Assembly: GCF_051027545.1 (NCBI RefSeq)
Contig: NZ_CP194902.1
Span: 3,782,001 to 3,846,000 of the forward strand
Direction: 5' to 3'
DNA length: 64,000 nucleotides
DNA from: Methylocaldum sp002005105
GTDB lineage: Bacteria > Pseudomonadota > Gammaproteobacteria > Methylococcales > Methylococcaceae
Each line of letters opens with the position of its first letter. Positions within the stretch are counted from its first letter, which is position 1. Of this stretch, positions 43,727 through 53,457 are shown in pieces. The position numbers and the translations under genes are program-made. Below the pieces are notes generated by a model. It made no database searches. It saw only the letters and a program-made list of their open reading frames with translations, and had not been told where the DNA came from.

Positions 43727-44854
43727 TTGATCAAGCTACTGCACACCGCCGACTGGCAGATCGGCAAGCTGTTCGGACAGTTCGAGCCCGACGATGCCGC
43801 TCTTCTCGCGGAAGCTCGATTCAAGGCCGTCGAAAGACTCGCGAGCTTGGCAACCGAAAACCGAGTCGACCTCATGCTGGTCGCGGGGGATGTTTTCGAT
43901 GCGCAGGGCGTCGCAGACAAGACCATCCACCGGCTCTTCCATTCGATGGCGGGTTTCGAAGGGCCGTGGATCTTGCTTCCGGGGAACCACGATTCGGCGC
44001 TCGCCGAATCCGTCTGGACCCGCGCGCTCCGCCTCAAGGCCATTCCCGCAAATGTGACCGTCTGCCTGCAGCCGGAGCCCGTTCTGCTCGAATCGATCGG
44101 CGTCGCCGTGCTGCCGGCACCGCTGACCCAGCGCCATACCCATACCGACCTGACCGAATGGTTCGCCGGGGCCGAGACGTCCGTCGGCATGCTGAGGGTC
44201 GGACTGGCCCACGGCAGCGTTCAGGGCATCCTGCCGGAAGACATCGATTCGCCCAACCCGATCGCCCCTGAACGTGCCGAGCAGGCGCGCCTCGATTACC
44301 TCGCGCTCGGAGACTGGCACGGCACGAAACAGATCGATCCGCGCACCTGGTACAGCGGCACGCCGGAAACCGATCGCTTCAGATCCAACGAATCCGGCCG
44401 GGCGCTGCTGGTCGAACTGTCGGAACCGCGTGCAGTGCCGACGGTGACGCCGGTCGCGACTGGCCAATACCGCTGGCATTCGGAAGCGCTAGCGCTTCAG
44501 GTGCCGAGCGATGTCGAGCTAGCGTTGCCGAAAATTTCGGCTTTCGGACCGGCGGACGTCGTGCAGCTTGAACTGTCCGGACAAACCGATCTCGACGGAT
44601 ACCGGCGTCTTTGCGTGGCTATCGAGCAAGCCCGCGGCAACGCTCGGAGCCTCTTGGCCGATTTGTCCGCTTTACGTCTCGAACCGACCGCGGAGGACAT
44701 CGACGCCTTGAAAGCGGACGGCTATCTGGGCGAAGTCATCGCCGAGCTCCGCGCAAGCCAAGACGGAGCGGACGCGGAAGTCGCACGGGAAGCGCTGGCC
44801 CTGCTGGCGGGCATCCTCGATGCTCAGCACGCGAAAGCCGGAGGTTCCTTGTGA
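43727..44854 (+). CDS. SbcD/YhaO-like metallophosphoesterase (DNA repair exonuclease)
   Basis: The 375-residue protein has the Mre11-type motifs in order: LLHTADWQIGK, VAGDVFD, LPGNHDSA, VGLAHGS and LALGDWHGTK. These bind the two metal ions. With its ATPase partner it would act as a double-strand DNA nuclease in repair. It starts with TTG at 43727, with GGGGA 7 bases before. The stop overlaps the partner start (GTGA). It diverges from hupS. Confidence 0.9.
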   Translation: MIKLLHTADWQIGKLFGQFEPDDAALLAEARFKAVERLASLATENRVDLMLVAGDVFDAQGVADKTIHRLFHSMAGFEGPWILLPGNHDSALAESVWTRALRLKAIPANVTVCLQPEPVLLESIGVAVLPAPLTQRHTHTDLTEWFAGAETSVGMLRVGLAHGSVQGILPEDIDSPNPIAPERAEQARLDYLALGDWHGTKQIDPRTWYSGTPETDRFRSNESGRALLVELSEPRAVPTVTPVATGQYRWHSEALALQVPSDVELALPKISAFGPADVVQLELSGQTDLDGYRRLCVAIEQARGNARSLLADLSALRLEPTAEDIDALKADGYLGEVIAELRASQDGADAEVAREALALLAGILDAQHAKAGGSL

Positions 44855-47505
44855 GACTTTCCCGCATCCGTATCGAACAGTTCAAGAAGTTCCGGCAACC
44901 GATCGAGATCAAGGACCTCGAACCGGGGCTAAATTTGTTCACCGGACCGAACGAAGCCGGCAAGAGCACGATCGTCTCGGCCATCCGCGCTGCGTTCTTT
45001 GAACGGCATCGTTCCGGCAGCGTCGACGACCTGCGTCCCTGGGGCGATACATCGGCATCCCCCACCGTCGAACTGGAGTTCGCCATCGGGGATACTCATT
45101 ACAGGCTCCTCAAGAGTTTTCTCGGCAAGAAGCGCTGCGAGCTGCAGATCGGCACGCAGCGGCTGGACAGTGCCGAGGCCGAAGACCATCTCGCGGAACT
45201 CCTGGGTTTTCGCTACGCCGGCCGGGGCGCCAGCGGTTCCGAGCACTGGGGCATTCCGGGGTTGTTGTGGATCCAGCAGGGAGCCGGGCACGACATTCGG
45301 GACTCGGTGACGCATGCGATAGACCACCTTCGTACTGCTCTGAACGCATCGCTGGGAGAGATAGCCAGCAGCGGCGGCGATTCGGTTCTGGCGACGGTCG
45401 AAGCCGCCCGCAACGAGTTGCTGACTCCTTCGGCCGGCAAGCCGCGGGGAGTGTATGCCGAGGCGCTCGATCAGGAGGCTGCACTGGCGAACGCCATTCG
45501 TGAACTCGACTCGGAAATCGCCGCTTATCGCCAGAAAGTCGATACGCTCGCTGCCCTGCGCCGCGAACACGCCGCCGACGAAGCCGAAAAGCCCTGGATC
45601 GGCTTTCGCGAACAGGAACGAGCCGCGGCCGAAAAGCTGGAGGCTATCGGGCGCGTCGAAGAAACCTTAGCCACCGAGAAATTGCGCGCGACCCAGGTCG
45701 ACGAGCGGATCAGGCTGCTGCACGGTCAACTGGAAACCTTCGGGCGGCAGGAGAAGGAGCTCGAAACACGCGAGGCAGAACGCGAATCCATCCGGCAAAG
45801 GCTGGAAGGAGCAACCGCGCTCGTCGAGGAATGGCAGTCGAAGCGTGCCGAAGCGGAACAGCGCCACGAGGCGGCTCGCGAGACGCTGCGCCTTGCCCGT
45901 CAGGCGGATACCCGGCTCAGCCTGACACGGGAGCTTGACGCCGGCCGGCTGAAGCTGAAAAACGCCGCCGAGGCACTCGCAAGAGCCGAGACGGAGCAGG
46001 CCGCCGTGGTCGAATTGAAACGGCAAGCCGCCGTCACCGAGATCAAGCTTAAAGATCTCGAGTTGCTGCGGGATCAACACCGGCAGATTCGCGAAACGCA
46101 AATCCGGCTCGACACGGCTGCGACACGGCTGCGCTTCGCGATCGAAGACGGCCGTAGCATCGGAATCGGCGCCGAATCGGTCACCAGCAAGGGCGAAAGA
46201 CTGCTGCTCGAAACGACCCCCCTCACGCTGCCGGGGCTGGGCCAACTCGAAATCGCGCCCGGCGGCTCCGACCTGTCCCAGCTTCGCGCCGAAGCGAAAG
46301 AACTCGCCGATAGACACGAAACCCTGCTGCAGCGGCTCGGCTTGCCCTCGCTGGAAGCCGCCGAAGCGCGTTATCACACCCACACTCGACAGCTTGCCGA
46401 CATCAAAACGGCCGACGCCACACTGAAAGCACTCGCCCCACAGGGTATCGAGCCGCTTCGGACCGAATTGGCCGTCCAGCAAGCGCGCGTCCAAGAAATC
46501 GAAAAAGCCCTGAGCCAGCTTCCGCCCGAAACCCCGAAGGCGGCCAAACTCCCCTCCGTCGCCGAGGCGGAAACCGCCGAGGAATCCGGCCGGCAATCGC
46601 TCGCGCGGATCAACGACAGCCTGCACGAAGCGCGGCTCGCCGCCGGCAAAGAGCAGACGGCGTTCGAAACCGCGACGCGCGAACTCGCAGCCGCGCGCGC
46701 CGTAGTAGACGATCCGCAGCGGCCCGACCGAGTGGCGGCGGCAAACCGGGACCTGGTCGACGCCCGTGCCGAGCAATCCACCCTGGTCGCCCGTATCGAG
46801 GTATTGACTCGGCAATTGGCCGAAGCACGCCCCGATATTCTGAAACAGGATATCGAGCGTTTCCGCCTCAGCGCCGAGCAGCTCGAAAAGCGCTTCAACG
46901 AGCGCCGCGACCAATTGATGAGCCTACAAGTCGAGCTTCAGACGACCGGCGCCCAAGGGCTGGAAGAGCGCCGCGCGGAACTCGCCCGCGACCACGCGCA
47001 GATCCAGCGCAGGGTCGAAGAACTGCACCGCCGCGCCGACGCGCTGGACCACCTGCTGAAACTACTGCGCGACAAGCGCCGCGCCTTGACCCAGAGGCTT
47101 CAGGCCCCACTGCAAAAACACCTCAACCGCTATCTCCAGCTCCTGTTCCCAGCCGCCTGCCTCGACATCGACGAAAACCTCTCGCCCGGCTCGCTGACGC
47201 GCGTCGGATCGAACGGATCGGAACTCGGCGACTTCGAGGACTTGAGCTTCGGCGCGCGCGAACAGATGGGCATCATCAGCCGGCTCGCCTATGCAGGGCT
47301 ATTGCGCGACGCCGGCCGCCCCACCCTCATCATCCTCGACGACGCTCTCGTCCACTGCGACGAGGAGCGACTCGCGCAGATGAAACGCGTGCTGTTCGAT
47401 GCCGCGACGCGGCACCAGATTCTGCTGTTTACCTGCCATCCGGCGAAGTGGCGAGATCTGGGAGTCGGGGCGAGATCGTTGGAGGCGATTCGATCCGGAA
47501 CCTAA
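44851..47505 (+). CDS. SbcC/YhaN-like SMC-type ATPase without zinc hook
   Basis: From GTG 44851, which overlaps the nuclease stop, the protein has 884 residues. It has the Rad50-type start RLSRIRIEQFKKF, Walker A in LFTGPNEAGKSTIV, long coiled-coil arms rich in Glu/Arg/Ala, the ABC signature region (DFEDLSFGAREQMGI) and Walker B RPTLIILDDALVHCDEE. No C-x-x-C hook is present at the coiled-coil apex, and it is shorter than SbcC. This fits the YhaN branch. It works with the upstream nuclease. The frame is open further upstream, but that region overlaps the nuclease gene. Confidence 0.88.
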   Translation: MRLSRIRIEQFKKFRQPIEIKDLEPGLNLFTGPNEAGKSTIVSAIRAAFFERHRSGSVDDLRPWGDTSASPTVELEFAIGDTHYRLLKSFLGKKRCELQIGTQRLDSAEAEDHLAELLGFRYAGRGASGSEHWGIPGLLWIQQGAGHDIRDSVTHAIDHLRTALNASLGEIASSGGDSVLATVEAARNELLTPSAGKPRGVYAEALDQEAALANAIRELDSEIAAYRQKVDTLAALRREHAADEAEKPWIGFREQERAAAEKLEAIGRVEETLATEKLRATQVDERIRLLHGQLETFGRQEKELETREAERESIRQRLEGATALVEEWQSKRAEAEQRHEAARETLRLARQADTRLSLTRELDAGRLKLKNAAEALARAETEQAAVVELKRQAAVTEIKLKDLELLRDQHRQIRETQIRLDTAATRLRFAIEDGRSIGIGAESVTSKGERLLLETTPLTLPGLGQLEIAPGGSDLSQLRAEAKELADRHETLLQRLGLPSLEAAEARYHTHTRQLADIKTADATLKALAPQGIEPLRTELAVQQARVQEIEKALSQLPPETPKAAKLPSVAEAETAEESGRQSLARINDSLHEARLAAGKEQTAFETATRELAAARAVVDDPQRPDRVAAANRDLVDARAEQSTLVARIEVLTRQLAEARPDILKQDIERFRLSAEQLEKRFNERRDQLMSLQVELQTTGAQGLEERRAELARDHAQIQRRVEELHRRADALDHLLKLLRDKRRALTQRLQAPLQKHLNRYLQLLFPAACLDIDENLSPGSLTRVGSNGSELGDFEDLSFGAREQMGIISRLAYAGLLRDAGRPTLIILDDALVHCDEERLAQMKRVLFDAATRHQILLFTCHPAKWRDLGVGARSLEAIRSGT

Positions 47506-47577
47506 ATGCCGATCCGTTTTGGAGTCTTAGCCAAGAGGGAGGATTTGCGCACTCGCGTAATCGGCATTTCCGCGGCA

Positions 47578-47615
47578 TACACGGCGGGTTACGGCTGCCG
47601 CCTAACCCGCCCTAC
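47578..47615. repeat. Family 2 repeat, short form
   Basis: ACACGGCGGGTTACGGC and GCCGCCTAACCCGCCCTAC form a short inverted element of the TGGGTTA/TAACCCA family, with C/G variants on both arms. Confidence 0.65.
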
Positions 47616-47780
47616 CGTGCTCGCAAAGTATGTAGATTTCGAAGGCTTACCTAGAATTTGTCGATAGAAGTTTCAATATCGATAAACCCAACCCTGAGAA
47701 TAAGAATGAAAAACGAGCCAACCCGCCACAGCGGCGATTTTAGGGGGAAGTTTCGTTCTGATCATTCGAGGATGAGCCGA

Positions 47781-49907
47781 ATGAAGCTGTCAGCTAAATT
47801 TCTGATTTTTCCACTCTCTTTCGCTTCCGCCGTCGCGCTGGCATCGGGCGATGGGTGCGATTTCTGGTGCGGCGAGTTTCCCAATGCCTATTTTCTTGCG
47901 CCCGACAACGATAGCCGCGGTAACCTGGGATTATTGCTCGAAGATCAGGGCGTCGTTCATTACCGGCCGAAGGCCATGCCGTTTCATTACGGCGAGTTCA
48001 TGGAGCCGGCGAATCCCGCCGCGGCGGAATCTGAAAACACCGTGACTTCCCTAGCAGCCGATCTCGGTGTTGTCGGCGGCGACAGCGTTGCGAGCGATTT
48101 GCAGCGCTTGGCGGCAAGCGGTTATGGGCGCTGCCTGACCGACAATGTTCAAGCCGTCGAGGCGTTTCTCAAGGAGCTCAAGAACGCTACCCTGCCCGGC
48201 CAGGACGGGATGCTGCTGGCTCAGGAGCGCTTGCGATTTGCAGGCTTGTGCGAGAAAGCGATGGAAGGTCATCAGCCGCTTCCGGTATCGGAGGCGGCCA
48301 AGCCCTATGCCCATTATCTCGAAGCGGCGGCGAACTTCTACGCCGGCCGATATGAGCCGGCGCTAGCCCAATTCAAGGCCCTCGCGACCGACGCGCCGGA
48401 CTGGGTGCGAGAAGCTTCGCTTTACATGTTGGGACGGGTGGCTTTGAACCAGGCGCAAATCCGATTCGATATGTGGAGCGAACCGAGTGCCGAGAACATC
48501 GACAAGGCGTTTTTGGACCAGGCGGCCTCCGCCTTCGGCGATTATCTGAAGACGTATCCGAAAGGACGTTATGCCGAATCCGCCAAGGGCTTGTTTCGGA
48601 AAATTCATTGGCTGGCGGCGGACAACGCGGCGCTGGCCGCGGATTATCAAGCCTGGCTGGCGACGATGGGTAACGGCACGACGAGCGAAACCGTCCTGGA
48701 TTTCATCGACGAAACCGAACGCAAGGCCGATCCGGCGGGGAACATCGTTGATGCCCTCTGGCCTTCGCCGGTTCTTGCAAGTCTCGGCACGCTTGCCTCC
48801 TGGCGGCCGCAGAACGAAGGCGAGCCGTCGGTGCCTCCGGTGGATGTCGAAATGCTCGCGGCGCATCGGGGCGACTTCGCCAACGCCGGGCTCGAACCGC
48901 TCTGGTCCTACCTCGCCTTGGCGCATGCATTTTGGATGGAAAAGAATTATCCGGAGCTGATCCGGCAGACCGCATCCGAGCGCATCGCGGCAAAGCCTTC
49001 GAACCTGGCCTACAGCCGCTGGGTATTGCGGGGACTTTCCCTAATGGCGCTGCGGCAATTTCCGGAAGCCGAAAGCCATTGGCTGGAAACGCTGAAAACC
49101 GTTGAACATCCGGGGCAAAAAATACAGGCGCAATGGCTGTTGGCCTTGACCTGGAACGAAACCGGCCGATTGGACAGTGTTTATGCCAAGGATTCCCCTG
49201 TCGCCCTCCCCGAAGTTCAGGATTACTTTATTCACAAGGCCAAACCGCCCTTATTGGAAAGCCTCCTCAAGCGGGATGATCTGCCGCCCCGTACAAAATC
49301 GCTCGCCTATTTCAGGCTGGTCAGCCAATGGGTGCGGCACCGCGACTTCGCCGCAGCCGAGCTGATATTGGCCGCTTATCCGCCCACCGAATTCGCATTG
49401 GCCGGAGACACGTTGGCGCCGCTGTCATCCGAGGGAGAGAAGGAAGGCTATACCTGTCCCGCGTTCAGGGAACTGCTCGCCGCCCTGCAAAAGACGCCGG
49501 ATTCGGGACGCTGGCTTAACTGCATGGGGGATTTTCTCCGCACTTGGAATTGGAATGCCCCTGCTCCGGTCATCGCCGACGCAGATCCCGTCGATTTCGA
49601 TCTCCATCGCTGGCATGAACCGGGCGACTACGGACTGCCGGCCACGCCGGCCGAGGATGCCTTCGGCGGGAAGACCTACACCAGCATGGATTATTACCGC
49701 GAAACCATCGAACGGCGTGGCCTGGCGCGAACGGATGACGACCTGGCCTATGCCCTGCATCGGGCCACTACCTGCTTCGCTTCGTCGGGCAATAATCATT
49801 GCGGCGATCAGGACATTCCCAAAGCGCAACGGGCGGCATGGTTCAAGCGGCTGAAAACCCAATACAAGAATTCGCCTTGGGCCACGGGGCAGAAATATTA
49901 TTGGTGA
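47781..49907 (+). CDS. Exported TPR-like protein of unknown function, 708 residues
   Basis: From ATG 47781 (GAGGA about 10 bases before) the protein has a signal peptide (KLSAKFLIFPLSFASAVALA), then GDGCDFWCGEFPNAYFLAPD. A long helical-repeat body follows with TPR-like pairs (AAANFYAGRYEPALAQFKAL...ASLYMLGRVALNQAQI, YLKTYPKGRYAESAKGLF). The last part has GGKTYTSMDYYRETIE and ends with CFASSGNNHCGDQDIP and a Lys-rich tail. I do not recognise a named family. The gene overlaps the next one as GTGA, so the two very likely work together outside the cytosol. Confidence 0.82.
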   Translation: MKLSAKFLIFPLSFASAVALASGDGCDFWCGEFPNAYFLAPDNDSRGNLGLLLEDQGVVHYRPKAMPFHYGEFMEPANPAAAESENTVTSLAADLGVVGGDSVASDLQRLAASGYGRCLTDNVQAVEAFLKELKNATLPGQDGMLLAQERLRFAGLCEKAMEGHQPLPVSEAAKPYAHYLEAAANFYAGRYEPALAQFKALATDAPDWVREASLYMLGRVALNQAQIRFDMWSEPSAENIDKAFLDQAASAFGDYLKTYPKGRYAESAKGLFRKIHWLAADNAALAADYQAWLATMGNGTTSETVLDFIDETERKADPAGNIVDALWPSPVLASLGTLASWRPQNEGEPSVPPVDVEMLAAHRGDFANAGLEPLWSYLALAHAFWMEKNYPELIRQTASERIAAKPSNLAYSRWVLRGLSLMALRQFPEAESHWLETLKTVEHPGQKIQAQWLLALTWNETGRLDSVYAKDSPVALPEVQDYFIHKAKPPLLESLLKRDDLPPRTKSLAYFRLVSQWVRHRDFAAAELILAAYPPTEFALAGDTLAPLSSEGEKEGYTCPAFRELLAALQKTPDSGRWLNCMGDFLRTWNWNAPAPVIADADPVDFDLHRWHEPGDYGLPATPAEDAFGGKTYTSMDYYRETIERRGLARTDDDLAYALHRATTCFASSGNNHCGDQDIPKAQRAAWFKRLKTQYKNSPWATGQKYYW

Positions 49908-50626
49908 GGCGGCGGCTTCGCGCCTGGGCGGCAATCGTTCTGGCCGGCTGTGCGTCGTGGTTCGGCAGCGCGCGCGCCGCTGTTGACTACTGGGCCTGGC
50001 ATCCGAACGTGCATCTTGCGCGGATACTGGACGACGCCGGCAGACTCTATCTGTTCGAGGGCGAGCTTCTGGTGCGCGGCGGCGATACGCTTTTCCAGCG
50101 CCGCGGCTTCCCTCCCCCAACCGCATCGCCTCACCCCGTCGTTCTGGTGTACCGCCTCGAAGCCATGGAATGGCCGGAGCCGCTGCAACGGCAGGTGGAA
50201 CGCGATCTCGCCGCGTTCGAGGCAAAACGTAACCAGGTCTGGGGAATCCAGATCGATTTCGATGCCCGTACCCGAAATCTCGACCGTTACGGGGAACTGC
50301 TCGGGCAGGTCAGAGCCCGTCTGCCGGCCCGTTATCGCCTGAGCGTAACGGGCCTGATGGATTGGGCAAGCCAGGGGAAGCTTGAGGATCTGAATGCCCT
50401 GCAAGGCGTGGTGGATGAGATCGTGTTCCAGGCTTATCAAGGAAAAGGGCCGATAAAAGACCACCGACGCTATTTCGAGCGCCTATTCGCCCGAGGGCTG
50501 TCTGTGCCCTTCAAACTCGGCCTCGTCGAGCACGGCCAGTACGATCCGGACGCTTTGGCCGCAGTCAGGAAACATCCGGCGTATCGAGGAACGGTGATTT
50601 TCCTGCTGCCCGATGCAAAGCGGTAG
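49904..50626 (+). CDS. DUF3142-like exported protein
   Basis: From GTG 49904, overlapping the previous stop, the 240-residue protein has a signal peptide (RAWAAIVLAGCASWFGSARA) and a core like glycoside-hydrolase TIM barrels. Segments are PVVLVYRLEAMEWP, VWGIQIDFDARTRNLDRYGE with a D-x-D on the strand, LPARYRLSVTGLMDW, VDEIVFQAYQG and VPFKLGLVEHGQY. This is the pattern of DUF3142 proteins, whose function is unknown. The D-F-D motif would be the candidate catalytic site. It pairs with the upstream TPR-like protein. Confidence 0.78.
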   Translation: MRRRLRAWAAIVLAGCASWFGSARAAVDYWAWHPNVHLARILDDAGRLYLFEGELLVRGGDTLFQRRGFPPPTASPHPVVLVYRLEAMEWPEPLQRQVERDLAAFEAKRNQVWGIQIDFDARTRNLDRYGELLGQVRARLPARYRLSVTGLMDWASQGKLEDLNALQGVVDEIVFQAYQGKGPIKDHRRYFERLFARGLSVPFKLGLVEHGQYDPDALAAVRKHPAYRGTVIFLLPDAKR

Positions 50627-50668
50627 CGTGAGATAGGTAGGCGTCAGAATCATCCTGATCGCAGCCGA

Positions 50669-51745
50669 TTAATCCCGCAAGGCCAGAGCCGATTGCTCGA
50701 CGGCATGATAGAAGACGCTCGTGTCCTCGATGAAGTAGTTGAAGAAGCCACGCTGCACCGGAATCTCGATGGGAACGAGCTCGATCTCGTGGAAGCCTTG
50801 CTCCTCCAGAGCGCCTTTCAGTCGTTCGTTGCGCAACAGACGGTTGACCAACTCGATGCGGGCGAGTTGCTGGGCATAGGCGCCGTTGAACCAAAGCTCC
50901 GTCTCCAGGTCCTGAACCTCGATAAAGCTTTCCGGCAACTCGCCCACCCATTGATACCGCTGGGGCCGCGGGATATAGATCACATGGGCGGCGCTCAACT
51001 CCGACAGAATGAACTGGCGGGCATAGGCGCCGTCGATGCGCTCTTGAGGCTTTCCATCGCGCTCGAACCCGTAAAGGCTGAGCCAGAGCGCATCCCGAAC
51101 CGCGTGCGGCGTGATTTTTTCCGCCTTGACCGACGGCAGATCACCGCTCTTCCGCATCTCCTGCGTGTGCGCATCGTCTGGGCGCTTCTCCCGGCGCTCC
51201 TGCTGGACCGCGCGGTACGCCTCCCACGCGGCGGTGTTCATGTGAAGGTGCTCGGTCCCTAAACGCGGGCTGAAGCTATTGAAGAAAATCGCGATATCGC
51301 TGGCGTTGAACGCCTCTGCGATTTGGTGATAAATCTCCTCGGAGCGTGTCGGCACCAGGAGTTGCGCGGGAAACCAGAGATCGCACCACCGTTCCGGGGG
51401 AGTCCGATACCATCGGGAGAAAAGGCGCGTGAAATATTCCGGAATCGCCGGCCGGAACACGCCCTCGCCGCCATACAGATAAGCCAGCCACGATCGGAGC
51501 ATGGATGGCGGCAGCTGGCGCCATATCTCCGAACGGGTATCATCGGCCGAGTTCTTGAATTCCTGTTCGAGGTCGTGCCCTTCCAGCCAGCGCCAGGTCC
51601 AGTAAATCATGCCGGACGTGCAGGAAAGCTGCGTCGGGGTTTTCCCTTCCTTTTGGGCGGCGTGCAGGAAGCCGGCCCCATGGGCGTTTGAGCCGCCTAT
51701 CCCTCCGAGAGAAAACGCGATGTTCCTTTGGCCGTTTGCAGTCAT
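50669..51745 (-). CDS. Patatin-like protein, divergent
   Basis: The 358-residue protein begins IAFSLGGIGGSNAHGAGFLH, a glycine-rich oxyanion loop like that of patatins. It is followed by C-T-S44-G-M where patatins have G-x-S-x-G, and by I-D238-G-A-Y where they have the catalytic D-G-(A/G). It may thus be a lipid acyl hydrolase with altered flanking glycines. No signal peptide is present. It is convergent with the DUF3142 gene and stands alone. Activity is uncertain because the nucleophile elbow is unusual. Confidence 0.65.
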   Translation of the reverse strand: MTANGQRNIAFSLGGIGGSNAHGAGFLHAAQKEGKTPTQLSCTSGMIYWTWRWLEGHDLEQEFKNSADDTRSEIWRQLPPSMLRSWLAYLYGGEGVFRPAIPEYFTRLFSRWYRTPPERWCDLWFPAQLLVPTRSEEIYHQIAEAFNASDIAIFFNSFSPRLGTEHLHMNTAAWEAYRAVQQERREKRPDDAHTQEMRKSGDLPSVKAEKITPHAVRDALWLSLYGFERDGKPQERIDGAYARQFILSELSAAHVIYIPRPQRYQWVGELPESFIEVQDLETELWFNGAYAQQLARIELVNRLLRNERLKGALEEQGFHEIELVPIEIPVQRGFFNYFIEDTSVFYHAVEQSALALRD

Positions 51746-51940
51746 ATCCTGTCCTCCATGTTAAGCGAGATATAACTCACACATCCTTTGCCTCTCAGCC
51801 TGGCGCGATGCGTTTAGCCGCGTGCGCCAAAGCTAGCCATGAACGGTGCAGATGTTCCGCGACGGTTTCGCCAGTCATCGATTGCAGGCGAACTACTGCG
51901 CCCTTCAGGCCTTGTGCGGCTCAGTCATGCGCAAACGATG

Positions 51941-52179
51941 ATCCTAGAAACGCCAGTTGGACGCGTCCGAGTGTGCGGCTGGCGGGCTGGATGGCAAGGC
52001 GCGACGACACCGTGGGGCCGCCCCCCACAAGGAGGAGCAACACCGCCAGACGGCTCGCCAGCCGTGCAATCGGGTGTGTAGCGACTTCACCCAAGTGGTG
52101 AAATCGGTAGAAGGTGGAACGGTCAGAATCCACAAGGCTTTTCCACTCCATCTAAGCGGTCAACTGCCGTTTCTAGGAT
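51941..52179. mobile_element. MITE-like non-autonomous element, 239 bases
   Basis: The ends are inverted repeats of 24 bases with 21 matches, each starting ATCCTAGAAACG and then (C/G)CAGTTG. Both outer flanks carry GATG (51937-51940 and 52180-52183), a likely 4-base target duplication. The inside codes for no transposase and has a GGGGCCGCCCCCC-type hairpin. This is the plan of a miniature inverted-repeat element moved in trans by a full insertion sequence. Nothing else is seen in 51746-52288. Confidence 0.75.
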
Positions 52180-52288
52180 GATGAGTTAGACCCATACGGT
52201 GCGGAGTGTCTCGCTCAAGGAGACAAAAAGTCCGTTGCGTTTTTGAAAACGGCGAAAAGTGAGGGATGGCTTTGTAGCCGCGTCGAAT

Positions 52289-53359
52289 TCAATCGGTTCT
52301 CATCGCCATCGGGACCAAGTTTTCAACGAACTGCCGGGTACACGCGTCCCAAGAAAATTCCCGTGCGTAACTCCGGCACTCCTGCGGATCGAGCGACAAG
52401 GCTGTAAGGGCAGCGTGCCGGAGATCGTTGTCCAAGACACCCACGCGGTCGTCCCGGATCACGTCCCGTGTGCCCCGCAACGGATAGGCGGCGACCGGAA
52501 CGCCGCAGGCGAGCGCCTCCAGCATCACCAAGCCGAAGGTATCGGTCCGGCTGGGAAATACCAGGACGTCCGCCGCCGCCATGTAGCGGGCTAATGGCTC
52601 TCCGGTCCGATAGCGCACGAAGCGGACCTCGGGATATTTCATTTCCAGCTCTTTTCGTTGCGGCCCGTCGCCGACGACGTATCGGGTGCCAGGCAGATCG
52701 AGGCGGAGAAAGGCCTCGATGTTCTTTTCGATGGCGACACGGCCGGCGTACAGAAATATCGGGCGCTCGTCCCCGAGAAAATCCTTTCCCCAGGGCCGAA
52801 AGAGTTCTGTGTCGACACCCCGCGACCAGCGCACCAGCCTGCGAAAACCCTTAGAGGCCAACTCGTTCGCGAGAGATTCCGTTGCGACCATGACCCGATG
52901 GCTTCGGCTGTGGAACCAGCGGAGATACGTCCAGCTCACGCAATAGGGTATGCCGGCCCGGAGCTTCAGATATTCGTGAAAATGACTATGGTAGGACGTT
53001 GTATACGGAAATCCTTTCGCGCGGCAGTAACGGCGAGCCGCGAAGCCGATCGGCCCTTCGGTGGCTATATGCATCGCGTCCGGCTTGAAGGCTTCGATCA
53101 GAGGCCGAAGACGGGGGCCGCACAGGAAGGACAGCCCCACAGCGGGGTAACCGGGACACGGCCAGGTTCGAAACCGATCGGGCGTGATGATTTCGACCGT
53201 GTGTCCCGACTTTTCCAGCGCGCGACGGGTATTCGTCAAGGTCGTGACGACGCCGTTGATTTGAGGATGCCAGGCATCGCTGATCACGATAATCCGCAAA
53301 ACTTCCTCCTGGGCATGATCGGCGAAGCGCACCGTCGATTTTTCGGGCGGTGCCGGCAT
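52289..53359 (-). CDS. Group 1 (GT4-type) glycosyltransferase
   Basis: The 356-residue protein has the GT-B layout: IIVISDAWHPQINGVVTTLT at the N-terminal domain, YTTSYHSHFHEYLKLR in the acceptor side, FLYAGRVAIEKNIEAFL at the domain link and the donor motif FPSRTDTFGLVMLEALACGV. It resembles enzymes that add mannose or glucose to diacylglycerol or other lipids (GtfA/MgdA-like), but the acceptor cannot be read from sequence. It diverges from the GPH transporter. The first ~20 residues may be replaced by a downstream start. Confidence 0.88.
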   Translation of the reverse strand: MPAPPEKSTVRFADHAQEEVLRIIVISDAWHPQINGVVTTLTNTRRALEKSGHTVEIITPDRFRTWPCPGYPAVGLSFLCGPRLRPLIEAFKPDAMHIATEGPIGFAARRYCRAKGFPYTTSYHSHFHEYLKLRAGIPYCVSWTYLRWFHSRSHRVMVATESLANELASKGFRRLVRWSRGVDTELFRPWGKDFLGDERPIFLYAGRVAIEKNIEAFLRLDLPGTRYVVGDGPQRKELEMKYPEVRFVRYRTGEPLARYMAAADVLVFPSRTDTFGLVMLEALACGVPVAAYPLRGTRDVIRDDRVGVLDNDLRHAALTALSLDPQECRSYAREFSWDACTRQFVENLVPMAMRTD

Positions 53360-53457
53360 ACGAATGAAATGCGGCCGCCTGGTTTAAAGAGACCACTGGA
53401 AACCGGACCGCTTTCCAGCATTGAAATCGTCAGCAAGGCGGGTAGACTCCGGGATTA

